Origin: Idiomarina sp. PL1-037
GTDB taxonomy: Bacteria > Pseudomonadota > Gammaproteobacteria > Enterobacterales > Alteromonadaceae
Direction: 5' to 3'
Assembly: GCF_034422975.1 (NCBI RefSeq)
Contig: NZ_CP139873.1
Location: 1,984,001 to 2,048,000 of the forward strand
Length of the DNA stretch: 64,000 nucleotides
A program made the translations under genes and the position numbers. Positions 16,653 to 25,061 of the stretch are shown here, piece by piece. Within the stretch, counting starts at the first letter, position 1; every line of letters starts with the position of its first letter. The notes beneath the pieces were generated by a model that did no database searches, was not told where the DNA came from, and saw only the letters and a list, made by a program, of their open reading frames with translations.

Positions 16653-17522
16653 CTAAACGTACGATTTAAGCAGTTCAGCTATTTTTTCAGGCTGTTCCAT
16701 ATGTACGTGATGTCCACCTTCCAATGTCTTACAACTTAAGCCAGAAACTTTATTCTGCCACCGTTTAAACGCGCTATCTAACTGATCGTAACCGCGGCTT
16801 CCACGTACAACGGTCACCGGCATGGTGAGTTTTTCAAGTATGTCATCCACCGCCGAGCTTGGTAACCTGTAGGCCGATGTTGCTTTTACTCTGGCATCGG
16901 CTCGCCAGTGCCAGCGGCCATCTTCGTCGCGCTCGCTGCCACGCTCAACCATTAACCGGACTAAATTGGCTGAAAAGTCAGCCTGAGCGGCTCGAGCCTC
17001 CACCGCCGAGTCGAAGTCTGCGTAGCTTCGCCAGCGAGGTGTGTGTAGTTTTTTGCGACTTAAAAAGCCCTGTTTCAATTGCTCCTGTGCATTCGTTCCG
17101 TCAGACACCAGTAACCCAAAGGCTTCAACTAATAGCAATTGCTGAATACGTTCCGGACATAATGCCGCAACAACATTGCTGACAAACCCGCCCATAGAAT
17201 GACCCAGCAAGGTTAAATTCTGCCAGCCCTGCTGCTGAATCAGCTGCCATAAGTCATAAGCATAGTCGATAAAATGATAATAGTTTCCCACCGGACGGTG
17301 ATCACTGTGCCCATGACCGGGCCAGTCAAGCGCTAAAAGGCCACCTTTGTCAGGTGACCAGTAGCGGGCTATAGGTAAGAAGCTGTGACTGTTGTCTAAC
17401 CAACCATGAGTTGCAACAACTCTTATGTCGTTAGGGTCGCCCCAGCACAGCCCGCGAACAGTCCCCCAGTCCAGCTGATAACTGACCGGGGTAGCCTGCT
17501 CTAAAGCCTCTCGATAATCCAT
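16653..17522 (-). CDS. Alpha/beta-fold hydrolase
   Basis: A 289-residue serine hydrolase of the alpha/beta superfamily. The oxyanion region THGWLDNSHSF comes early, the nucleophile elbow GHSMGG at about residues 109-114, and the final histidine in GGHHVHMEQPEKIA near residue 272. No signal peptide. The substrate is unknown; similarity suggests an esterase or MhpC-like enzyme. It sits between the slp lipoprotein gene (12 bases upstream) and fadD, so it may share their transcript. In E. coli this slot between slp and fadD is empty. Confidence 0.82.
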   Translation of the reverse strand: MDYREALEQATPVSYQLDWGTVRGLCWGDPNDIRVVATHGWLDNSHSFLPIARYWSPDKGGLLALDWPGHGHSDHRPVGNYYHFIDYAYDLWQLIQQQGWQNLTLLGHSMGGFVSNVVAALCPERIQQLLLVEAFGLLVSDGTNAQEQLKQGFLSRKKLHTPRWRSYADFDSAVEARAAQADFSANLVRLMVERGSERDEDGRWHWRADARVKATSAYRLPSSAVDDILEKLTMPVTVVRGSRGYDQLDSAFKRWQNKVSGLSCKTLEGGHHVHMEQPEKIAELLKSYV

Positions 17523-17533
17523 TAAGGGACGGA

Positions 17534-18112
17534 TTAGTTGCCGTTTTTAGCCGGAGTACCCGAGTTGTCCTGCACGCGAAAACGCACCGGAACCGGATAA
17601 CGGTAAGGATAGTAAGGTGAATAGAAGTTATGGCGGAACCACAGTGGTGAATAGTCAACTTCTACATGGCTTTTCTGTTTCTCAACCTTCCACAAGTGAT
17701 ACCCCGTTGCTTCAATAACAGGGTAGGTATAAACGTATTCGTCAATTTTGCCCTGCTGGGTTTGACCAATAGTACCGACAAAACTAATTGCCCGGCCTTG
17801 CTGGTAGACATCGGGGTCAACAAAGTCATTAATTACAGCTAAGAAACGTCCATCGCTGTTATCGCTAACTTCAGGACGCCCCCAGCGTTTCAGCGGGAAG
17901 CTGACAACTTCAAGCACGGTATGATCTTCGGCGTTGCGGACGTCAGCTATAACACCACCCCAACGGGCTGGCTCGCCTTCTACCTCATTACCCTGATGCT
18001 TGGCGACTTTATAACTCACCAAAGCTTCTTCATTATCACTGGCAAGCTCATCAGGAACTGAAGAGCAACCAACCAGTACCAGTGTTGTTAACACTGCAAA
18101 TATCGTTTTCAT
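17534..18112 (-). CDS. Slp-family outer membrane lipoprotein
   Basis: A 192-residue lipoprotein with signal peptide and lipobox LVLVGCSS (lipidated Cys at residue 16), anchored in the outer membrane. The body matches the Slp/YeaY family: RWGGVIADVRNAEDHTVLEV and later VYQQGRAISFVGTI. The E. coli homologue lies between tsaB and fadD, as here. I chose the ATG with GAGG seven bases upstream rather than a GTG 12 bases earlier. The C-terminus carries a Tyr/Pro/Arg-rich patch (FYSPYYPYRYPVPVRF). Function in the family is not settled; Slp proteins are stress-linked. Confidence 0.9.
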   Translation of the reverse strand: MKTIFAVLTTLVLVGCSSVPDELASDNEEALVSYKVAKHQGNEVEGEPARWGGVIADVRNAEDHTVLEVVSFPLKRWGRPEVSDNSDGRFLAVINDFVDPDVYQQGRAISFVGTIGQTQQGKIDEYVYTYPVIEATGYHLWKVEKQKSHVEVDYSPLWFRHNFYSPYYPYRYPVPVRFRVQDNSGTPAKNGN

Positions 18113-18124
18113 AACAGACCTCAC

Positions 18125-18424
18125 TCAGGCGTAAACATCAACACCAAACATTGACGTAATTTGCTCTCTTTTCTCGCTTAACGCTATGTTTTGATAAGCA
18201 TTAAGTGCTTTTTGAGAACGTTGTGGTGGCTCATCGTAAAACGTATTAAGTGATTCCCACCGTTCTGCGCGCCGCTGACTTTGCCGGGCATCAGGCACTA
18301 CCTGCCGGGTATCAGCAACTTTCGCCGGGTTCTGCTCCTGGCGTTGCTGATCATCCGGCGCAGGCCTTTGTGGCACCTGTTGCTGGCTATTTAGCGGCTG
18401 AACCGCTTGCGGATTAATTCGCAC
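18125..18424 (-). CDS. Small Gln/Pro-rich hypothetical protein
   Basis: A 99-residue protein with a Gln/Pro/Arg-rich, probably disordered N-terminal half (QPLNSQQQVPQRPAPDDQQR) and a short helical C-terminal part ending MFGVDVYA. No signal, membrane segment or known domain. It lies between tsaB and the slp gene on their strand. Another small protein in this window (21154-21429) is similarly polar and ends HIDTYA, so both share a D-x-Y-A tail. I do not recognise a family. Confidence 0.55.
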   Translation of the reverse strand: MRINPQAVQPLNSQQQVPQRPAPDDQQRQEQNPAKVADTRQVVPDARQSQRRAERWESLNTFYDEPPQRSQKALNAYQNIALSEKREQITSMFGVDVYA

Positions 18425-18490
18425 GTCAACGATGACTCATCTGTTAGTAAGACTGATTTTATTATGGCGAGTTCAGTGCCATTCTACAAG

Positions 18491-19174
18491 TTATCGGCCT
18501 GGCAATTTTTTCCAGGTCACTTCATTACGAACATACAAAGGCTCTAGGTTCTCTGCATCGACCGCTGAAACACAACCTTTAGTTGCTATTGTCAGCATGT
18601 CTTCCGCCAGCGGTAACCGGCAATCCATGCTGTGCTTTAATTCCTGCTTAGGGTCCAGCGTAACAGCGTAGTTATCCCAGCCAGTTCCCGCAGTATGGAA
18701 GCCCTGAACATTATGTCCTGCAAATAAACTTGCGGAGGGTTCAGCAACGGCAGGCTCCGTTATTTGTTCGGCAAGACCATTATTATTACGGTACAAGGCG
18801 TAATAAATTTCACCCATGCGTGCATCAATACAGGCGACCACAGCTTCTGCATTGTGTTTACGAATAGCTTGTTGGGCTAATGCCTGCAAGCTGCTGACCG
18901 GAAATACCGGTAACTCGGCACTAAAAGCCAGGCCCTGCGCCATGGATACACCAATGCGTACGCCGGTAAAACTGCCTGGCCCTACGCCAACGACCAGCCC
19001 GTCCAACTGAGTTAATTCGGTCTTAGCCTGCTGCAGCATTTGTTCAACAAAAGGCAGTAAACGCTGCGAGTGCTCTCGCGGGCTTTCTATTGCTTCGCTA
19101 AAGAAACTGTCCTGCCAGCGAATAGCCACTGAGCAATTTTCAGTCGACGTATCAACTGCTAATAAGTTCGTCAT
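18491..19174 (-). CDS. tsaB: tRNA threonylcarbamoyladenosine biosynthesis protein TsaB
   Basis: The non-catalytic partner of TsaD in forming t6A37 on ANN-decoding tRNAs. It has the ASKHA fold with the opening LLAVDTSTENCSVAI and VGVGPGSFTGVRIGVSMAQGLA at about residues 68-89. The 227-residue length from the chosen ATG fits the family; earlier in-frame ATGs would add an unconserved tail inside yoaA. The start lies inside the last codons of the helicase gene, so translation is coupled. yoaA-tsaB is the E. coli order. Confidence 0.94.
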   Translation of the reverse strand: MTNLLAVDTSTENCSVAIRWQDSFFSEAIESPREHSQRLLPFVEQMLQQAKTELTQLDGLVVGVGPGSFTGVRIGVSMAQGLAFSAELPVFPVSSLQALAQQAIRKHNAEAVVACIDARMGEIYYALYRNNNGLAEQITEPAVAEPSASLFAGHNVQGFHTAGTGWDNYAVTLDPKQELKHSMDCRLPLAEDMLTIATKGCVSAVDAENLEPLYVRNEVTWKKLPGR

Positions 19175-21104
19175 TATTGGTTTCATCTTTCTCTGCAACC
19201 TGCGCTAAAAAACTCAGCGCTTCATTTAAATTCCGGGTTCGCGACATAGCAGGCAAGCTGGACAAAAACTGCTTACCGTATTGGCGCGTCACTAAGCGAC
19301 TGTCGCAAACAATTAACACACCGGAGTCATCTTTATCGCGAATTAACCGTCCTGCGCCCTGTTTTAACGCAATTATTGCCTGCGGTAATTGTATCGTGCT
19401 GAAGGCGTCGACACCACGCAAACGGGCATCTTCAACACGCGCATTCAGCAAAGGATCATCCGGCGAGGCAAACGGCAGTTTGTCGATAATAACGCAGCGC
19501 AAGGCTTCACCCCGTACATCTACCCCTTCCCAAAAAGACGAAGTACCCAACAGCACGGCATTACCTTTTTTGGTGAAGGTTTCCAGTAACTCTGTTTTGC
19601 CGGACTCACCCTGCACCAGAATGTCGCGATCCAGCCGGTCGCGTAATATTGCCGCCATTTGTTGCAACATACGGTGGCTGGTAAAAAGCAGAAAAGTCCC
19701 GCCTCGGTTCACCTTAATACACTGCTCAGCAATTTCGGTCAGCATTTGATGTCGGTTCGGATCGTTTGCCTCGGGCAAATAACGCGGTAAACACAGTTTG
19801 GCCTGCTTGGCAAAATCAAACGGACTTTCCAGCAACAAGGTATCGGCGTCATCTATGCCTAAACGCTTGGTAAAGTAGTCAAACTTACCGTTAACTGCCA
19901 AAGTAGCCGAGGTAAATACCCAGCTCATTTTGTTGCGCTTAATATAGCCACCGAAAGTCTTGGCGACGCTTAGCGGTGTTTGATGCAAACTGACGTGCCG
20001 AGGCGTGGTTTCAAACCAAAAACTGTAGCCGGTGCGGTCTACGTCCATTAACTGGCGCCAAATAGTGAGATGCTGTTCAGCGCGTTCATGTAAATTATCA
20101 AAATCTTTATTACGGCCTATAGCGGTTTTCATCACGTCGGTCAGCAGAGTTAACCGCTCCTGCACCCGTTCAGCAACCTCGGCAACGTCGGGCTTTTTGC
20201 GCCAGTCTCTCCAGTTGCCGCGCATAGGATCCCGCGGAAATAATAATCGCCAGTCTTTCAAAGCTTGCAATAGCGTACGTGCCATTGCGCTGGCCTGCGA
20301 CAAGTCCTTCAGCTCGGTCATACATAAACGCTGCAGTTCTTCGCACATTTCTGTCAGTTGCCGACTGGAAACCGTTTCGCCAAAGTACTGGCTGGCAATG
20401 TCCGGAATTTGATGAGCTTCGTCGAAAACCACGGTGTCGACACTCGGAATAAGCTCACCAAAACCGGTGTCTTTTAGCGCCATATCGGCAAAGAACAGAT
20501 GATGGTTCACCACCACAATATCGGCTTCCATGGCTTCTTTGCGGGCTTTAACTAAGTGGCAGTCTTCGTACACCGGACAGTCCCGCCCCAGGCAGTTGTC
20601 CTGAGTGCTGGTCACTTGCGGTAATACCGAGGCGTCTTCCGCTAAGGCGTTCAGCTCGCCAACATCACCACTGCGTGTGGATGTCGCCCAGCGCTTTACC
20701 GTAATAAGCTGATTTTGAATGTCTTTACTGAATTGTCCGGCCTGTTGGGTTGCCTGCTCCATGCGGTGCAGACACAAATAATTTGAACGGCCTTTTAATA
20801 AAGCGACAACTTTTTCCGGCGCCAGCACTTTTCTTAATGTGGGTAAGTCGCGGTGGAACAGCTGTTCCTGCAGGTTTTTGGTACCGGTAGAAACAATCGC
20901 TTTGCCTTTGCCCAGTAGTACAGGAGCCAAATATGCAAAAGTTTTGCCGGTGCCGGTTTCGGCTTCAACGACCAGCTCACCTTTTTTCTTTACGGTAGCG
21001 GCAATCGCTTGTGCCATTTGCTGTTGAGCGGCACGTGGCTGAAAGTTTGTAATTGCCTGTGCGAGCTCGCCTGTTGGCTTAAATACTGATAAAACCGTCG
21101 CCAT
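19152..21104 (-). CDS. yoaA: ATP-dependent DNA helicase YoaA (DinG family)
   Basis: An XPD/DinG-type 5'-3' superfamily 2 helicase. Walker A is VEAETGTGKTFAYL (about residues 46-59) and the DEAH box is FDEAHQIPD (about residue 228). An Fe-S cluster insertion is indicated by four cysteines: NYLC, then NCLGRDC and YEDC. The C-terminal motif QGAGRLIRDKDDSGVL is motif VI. At 650 residues it is full length. In E. coli YoaA associates with the Chi subunit and helps repair stalled forks. No LexA box was seen upstream. Confidence 0.93.
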   Translation of the reverse strand: MATVLSVFKPTGELAQAITNFQPRAAQQQMAQAIAATVKKKGELVVEAETGTGKTFAYLAPVLLGKGKAIVSTGTKNLQEQLFHRDLPTLRKVLAPEKVVALLKGRSNYLCLHRMEQATQQAGQFSKDIQNQLITVKRWATSTRSGDVGELNALAEDASVLPQVTSTQDNCLGRDCPVYEDCHLVKARKEAMEADIVVVNHHLFFADMALKDTGFGELIPSVDTVVFDEAHQIPDIASQYFGETVSSRQLTEMCEELQRLCMTELKDLSQASAMARTLLQALKDWRLLFPRDPMRGNWRDWRKKPDVAEVAERVQERLTLLTDVMKTAIGRNKDFDNLHERAEQHLTIWRQLMDVDRTGYSFWFETTPRHVSLHQTPLSVAKTFGGYIKRNKMSWVFTSATLAVNGKFDYFTKRLGIDDADTLLLESPFDFAKQAKLCLPRYLPEANDPNRHQMLTEIAEQCIKVNRGGTFLLFTSHRMLQQMAAILRDRLDRDILVQGESGKTELLETFTKKGNAVLLGTSSFWEGVDVRGEALRCVIIDKLPFASPDDPLLNARVEDARLRGVDAFSTIQLPQAIIALKQGAGRLIRDKDDSGVLIVCDSRLVTRQYGKQFLSSLPAMSRTRNLNEALSFLAQVAEKDETNNDELISS

Positions 21105-21153
21105 AACCTATACCACCGAAGAAATAGGCACGTATTATGACATAGATGTTTGC

Positions 21154-21429
21154 TCAGGCGTAGGTGTCTATATGGCCTGAAACCGGAGCTTCATCATCGT
21201 CAGCAGCCTCTTCAGGTTCGATTTGTGGAGACGCTTGCTGTTGTGGTTGATGATGCTGATTGTCTTCGCGTTGTTTATCTTCGTTAATGGTCGAATTTTC
21301 TTCTTCGCTAGTTGCACGAAGCTCCTGGATCTTTTCAACCTGGTTTATTTTCATCTGCTCACGGGCGAAATCCACAGGCACGCGAGTGTCTTTGGGGATA
21401 AGCGGAACCATTGCATCAAAGTTAGCCAT
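21154..21429 (-). CDS. Small acidic hypothetical protein with a D-x-Y-A tail
   Basis: A 91-residue, very polar protein (Glu/Gln/Asp/His-rich, for example EENSTINEDKQREDNQHH) with a short N-terminal part MANFDAMVPLIPKD and no recognisable domain. It ends GHIDTYA, similar to the VDVYA end of the other small protein at 18125-18424. It lies 49 bases upstream of yoaA on the same strand. Possibly co-transcribed with the yoaA-tsaB run. Function unknown. Confidence 0.55.
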   Translation of the reverse strand: MANFDAMVPLIPKDTRVPVDFAREQMKINQVEKIQELRATSEEENSTINEDKQREDNQHHQPQQQASPQIEPEEAADDDEAPVSGHIDTYA

Positions 21430-21533
21430 TGTTGTTGTCTTTCGCCTCGCAGAGAATGAATTCTGTTATTTGACTATACAACCACCGATTAAATAATAAG
21501 CCTATATCGACTAAATAACCAATAAGTTTACTC

Positions 21534-21561
21534 TTGCATTACATTTCTCAGCTGTTATAGT
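21534..21561 (+). promoter_or_regulatory. Probable sigma-70 promoter of the his operon
   Basis: A -35 box TTGCAT (21534-21539) and a -10 box TATAGT (21556-21561) are separated by 16 bases. They are about 50 bases before the leader peptide start, as expected for an attenuated operon. Confidence 0.6.
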
Positions 21562-21608
21562 GCTATACAACTTTACGAAGTAAAACTATTTTTATTGGAG
21601 TGTTAATT

Positions 21609-21659
21609 ATGCGTTTTGTTCACAGCCACCACCATCATCATTGGAACTGTATGGCATAG
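21609..21659 (+). CDS. hisL: his operon leader peptide
   Basis: A 16-residue peptide reads MRFVHSHHHHHWNCMA, with six histidine codons in seven positions. It has GGAG eight bases before the ATG. Stalling at these codons when His-tRNA is scarce would let the downstream RNA fold into an antiterminator. It lies just ahead of a terminator hairpin and hisG. Confidence 0.92.
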   Translation: MRFVHSHHHHHWNCMA

Positions 21660-21677
21660 CCGTGAACTTAATGTTTG

Positions 21678-21750
21678 GGCTAGCCGTATAAACGCTAGCC
21701 TTTCGATTGACTATACAACCCCCGAAAGGCATATACCTTCGGGGGTTTTT
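21678..21750 (+). terminator. his attenuator (upstream hairpin and terminator)
   Basis: A first 7-bp hairpin GGCTAGC / GCTAGCC spans 21678-21700. A second GC-rich stem (AACCCCCGAA.GG / CC.TTCGGGGGTT, 21717-21747) is followed by a T-run: the intrinsic terminator. Together with the histidine-rich leader this is a classical translational attenuator. The hisG SD (TAGGAG) follows after the T-run. Confidence 0.88.
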
Positions 21751-21766
21751 CATTTTAGGAGCTGTT

Positions 21767-22660
21767 ATGACTGACCGTTTAACCATTGCGATACAGAAAT
21801 CAGGACGACTGAGTAAGGAATCTATGGCATTGCTGAATGCCTGCGGCGTTAAATTTAGTGTTAACGAAGCACGTTTAATTGCGCACAGCACGAGTCATCC
21901 TATCGATTTACTGCGCGTACGTGATGATGACATTCCGGGTCTGGTTATGGACGGCGTAGTTGATTTAGGTCTGGTTGGCGAAAACGTGCTGGAAGAAGCC
22001 CGGTTAGAACGGATTGCAACCGATTCCGTCGCGGCGTATCAGCCATTACGCGGACTTGAGTTTGGTCAGTGCCGGTTGTCGCTGGCGGTGCCAAGAGAAA
22101 GCCAATACCAGTCATTGCAAGACTTAGACGGCTTAAGAGTTGCCACCACCTACCCGCAGTTGCTTAAGCGTTACCTGAAAGACAACGGCGTGAATGCGCG
22201 TACGGTTATGCTGACCGGTTCTGTGGAAGTTGCTCCCCGTGCGGGCCTTGCCGAAGCGATATGTGACTTAGTTTCCACCGGTGCTACGCTGGAAGCAAAT
22301 GGGTTAGTCGAAAAAGACGTGATATTCCGTTCTCAGGCACAGTTAATACAACGTGCTGACAGCCTGTCGAAAGAAAAGCAAGCCATGATAGATCAGTTGC
22401 TGCCCCGTATAGACGGCGTGCAAATGGCGCGAGAAAGCAAATACATTATGCTGCACGCGCCAAAGAACAAATTAGAGCAAGTGGTTGAGCTATTACCCGG
22501 CGCGGAAACACCGACCATTCTGCCGCTAAGCCACACAGACGAGCAAGTTGCCGTGCACATGGTCAGCACCGAGAAGCTATTCTGGGAAACCATGGAAGAC
22601 CTTAAATCTATGGGCTGCAGTTCGATACTTGTATTGCCTATTGAAAAAATGATGGGGTGA
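21767..22660 (+). CDS. hisG: ATP phosphoribosyltransferase
   Basis: First enzyme of histidine synthesis: joins PRPP and ATP to give phosphoribosyl-ATP. The 297-residue, long-form (HisGL) protein has the catalytic half (MTDRLTIAIQKSGRL...) and the C-terminal ACT-like regulatory domain (about residues 225-297), so it should be feedback-inhibited by histidine without HisZ. The PRPP-binding loop region is around LTGSVEVAPRAGLAEAICDLVSTGATL. The start MTDRLTIAIQ with TAGGAG upstream fits E. coli HisG; an upstream in-frame extension lies in the attenuator. Next gene begins at or just after its stop. Confidence 0.96.
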   Translation: MTDRLTIAIQKSGRLSKESMALLNACGVKFSVNEARLIAHSTSHPIDLLRVRDDDIPGLVMDGVVDLGLVGENVLEEARLERIATDSVAAYQPLRGLEFGQCRLSLAVPRESQYQSLQDLDGLRVATTYPQLLKRYLKDNGVNARTVMLTGSVEVAPRAGLAEAICDLVSTGATLEANGLVEKDVIFRSQAQLIQRADSLSKEKQAMIDQLLPRIDGVQMARESKYIMLHAPKNKLEQVVELLPGAETPTILPLSHTDEQVAVHMVSTEKLFWETMEDLKSMGCSSILVLPIEKMMG

Positions 22661-22662
22661 TC

Positions 22663-23991
22663 ATGAGTGAATTAAGGATACCCATTGAACAATGGCAAAG
22701 CCTGTCGTCAGCGGAGCAAGCTCATCGTTTAGCGCGCCCCGGACGGGCTGAGGCAGAGTCGCTGCGAGAGAAAGTTGCAGTTATTCTGAGTGACGTACGT
22801 GATAACGGTGAGCGCGCGGTACTGAATTATACCCGCCAGTTCGATAACCCGGATGCGACCTCACTGCGAATGAGCGATGAGCAGGTAGAAGCCGCCATTG
22901 CGAGTTTAGATGACAAAGTAAAGCGCGCTATAGATACCGCGTACCAGACCATTTACCGCTTTCACGAAGCGCAGCGCCCGCAGAATTTAAGCATTGAAAC
23001 CGCGCCTGGAGTGCAATGTGAACTGCGTTATGCACCTTTAGACTCGGTTGGTTTGTATATTCCCGGTGGCAGCGCCACCCTGCCTTCTACTGCCCTAATG
23101 CTGGGTGTGCCCGCGCAAATTGCCGGGTGTCAGCGTGTGGTTATGGTCAGCCCACCTAATAAACAAGGCGAATTACCAGCCGCCCTGCTCTACGCGGCTA
23201 AGCGTTGCAACGTAACCGATATTCTGCTGTGTGGCGGCGCTCAGGCAATTGGCGCGCTGGCGTACGGCATAGAGTCATCGCCTGCTGTAGGTAAAGTCTT
23301 TGGTCCGGGAAACAGCTTTGTTACCGAAGCCAAGCAACAAGTCAGCCAGAATGACAGCGGTTGTGCTATGGATTTACCGGCAGGCCCCTCAGAGCTTCTG
23401 GTTATTGCTGATGACAGTGCAAACCCGGCTTATGTGGCGGCGGATTTACTCTCGCAGGCCGAGCACGGCCCGGACTCTCAGGTTATTTTGCTTACGCCGT
23501 CAATGACGTTTGCAGAAAACGTACGGCAGGAGCTGATTGCACAATGCGCTCAACTAAGTCGCGCCGACATTGCTGAGCAGGCCTTGCAGGCAAGTCGTCT
23601 GCTGGTGGTTTCAGATATGAATGAAGCCATAGCCATTAGCGAAACCTATGCGCCCGAGCACCTTTCTATTCAGACGGACAACGCGCGTGATCTACTGCCA
23701 CAGTTGACCCGTGCTGGATCTGTCTTTGTCGGTCACTACACGCCGGAATCCGGCGGTGACTATGCCACCGGTACCAACCACGTGCTGCCAACTTACGGCT
23801 ATGCCCGCAATTACAGCAGCCTTGGGCTGGTCGACTTTTACCGTCGTTATACGGTACAGGAAGCCAGCCAGAACGGACTTCATCAGTTAGCCGAAGCCAT
23901 TACGACTTTGGCTGACGTTGAAGGTCTAGATGCGCACAAACGTGCCGTGACTATTCGTACAGAGACTAAAAGTACGGAGAGCAAACTATGA
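22663..23991 (+). CDS. hisD: Histidinol dehydrogenase
   Basis: It catalyses the last two steps, oxidising L-histidinol to L-histidine with NAD and zinc. The family signature ADLLSQAEHGPDSQVILLT (about residues 255-273) is present and holds zinc/catalytic residues (Gln, His), with the catalytic Glu-His in YAPEHLSIQT. The 442-residue length is normal. The ATG follows GATGGGG and sits two bases after the hisG stop; a GTG two codons earlier is an alternative. Confidence 0.96.
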   Translation: MSELRIPIEQWQSLSSAEQAHRLARPGRAEAESLREKVAVILSDVRDNGERAVLNYTRQFDNPDATSLRMSDEQVEAAIASLDDKVKRAIDTAYQTIYRFHEAQRPQNLSIETAPGVQCELRYAPLDSVGLYIPGGSATLPSTALMLGVPAQIAGCQRVVMVSPPNKQGELPAALLYAAKRCNVTDILLCGGAQAIGALAYGIESSPAVGKVFGPGNSFVTEAKQQVSQNDSGCAMDLPAGPSELLVIADDSANPAYVAADLLSQAEHGPDSQVILLTPSMTFAENVRQELIAQCAQLSRADIAEQALQASRLLVVSDMNEAIAISETYAPEHLSIQTDNARDLLPQLTRAGSVFVGHYTPESGGDYATGTNHVLPTYGYARNYSSLGLVDFYRRYTVQEASQNGLHQLAEAITTLADVEGLDAHKRAVTIRTETKSTESKL

Positions 23992-25061
23992 GCATTGTTG
24001 AGCAGTTACAGCGCCAGCACCTGAAGCAGCTAACGCCGTACGCGTCCGCGCGTCGCAGCATGAGCGGCGGCAATATCTGGCTGAACGCTAACGAGTCTCC
24101 GTACAGTAACTCGTACAACGTTGATGACAGCAAACTTAACCGTTACCCGGAGTTTCAGTCTAAGCCGCTGAATCAGGCATACGCTGAATACGCCGGAGTT
24201 GAAGCTTCACAAGTGTTAAGCAGCCGCGGTTCGGATGAAGGTATCGAGTTACTGATACGAGCTTTTTGTGAGCCGGGCCAGGACAAGGTACTGATTTGCC
24301 CGCCCACTTACGGTATGTACGCTATCTCAGCTAAAACCTTTGCCGTTGGTGTTACTGAGGTTCCCTTACTAAATAGCGGAGAGATGAACAACTGGCAGTT
24401 GGATACGGAATCGATTATAGAAGCTGCTGCTGGGTGCAAAGTCATCTTTCTCTGCTCGCCTTCAAACCCGTTGGGAAATGCGCTAAATACCGATGATATT
24501 GAACAAGTGCTGCAACATTCGCCAAGCTCTATTGTGGTAGTTGATGAAGCCTATATTGAGTTCAGCTCTGGTGACAGCGTTGTCAGTTGGCTGGAACGTT
24601 ATCCGAATTTGGTGGTGTTACGTACCTTATCGAAAGCCTTTGCTCTGGCCGGCATTCGTTGCGGCTTTTTGCTGGCGAATGACGACATCATTGAGCTACT
24701 GCAGAAAGTTCTGGCGCCGTATCCTTTGCCAGACCCGACAGTGCAAATTGCGGTTCAGGCTTTGCAGACAAGCTCACTTGAGCGACTTCAGCAACAGGTA
24801 GCGGCTTTATTAGCCGAACGTACCCGGGTGCAAACAGCCTTAGAACAAACACCACTGACCCTGGTATCGGAAAGTGACACGAACTTTTTACTGTATCAAT
24901 GTGAAGATGCCGCTGGTTTAGTGAAGACACTTGCCGATAACGGTCTATTAATACGTAATCAGTCGGCGCAGCGGGGGTTGGAAAACGTTGTTCGTATAAC
25001 TATTGGCAGCGCCGCCGAAAATGACGAACTGATTCAACAGTTGAAGGACTATTTTTCATGA
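23988..25061 (+). CDS. hisC: Histidinol-phosphate aminotransferase
   Basis: A PLP-dependent fold type I aminotransferase that converts imidazole acetol phosphate to histidinol phosphate with glutamate. The N-terminal NANESPY motif binds substrate, and the PLP lysine lies in RTLSKAFALAGIRCGF (about residue 214). The 357-residue length is usual. Its ATG overlaps the hisD stop (ATGA), giving translational coupling. Confidence 0.95.
   Translation: MSIVEQLQRQHLKQLTPYASARRSMSGGNIWLNANESPYSNSYNVDDSKLNRYPEFQSKPLNQAYAEYAGVEASQVLSSRGSDEGIELLIRAFCEPGQDKVLICPPTYGMYAISAKTFAVGVTEVPLLNSGEMNNWQLDTESIIEAAAGCKVIFLCSPSNPLGNALNTDDIEQVLQHSPSSIVVVDEAYIEFSSGDSVVSWLERYPNLVVLRTLSKAFALAGIRCGFLLANDDIIELLQKVLAPYPLPDPTVQIAVQALQTSSLERLQQQVAALLAERTRVQTALEQTPLTLVSESDTNFLLYQCEDAAGLVKTLADNGLLIRNQSAQRGLENVVRITIGSAAENDELIQQLKDYFS

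Noticed and set aside
21105..21153. A LexA/SOS box upstream of yoaA
   Set aside because: No CTG-N10-CAG pattern with suitable flanks was seen.
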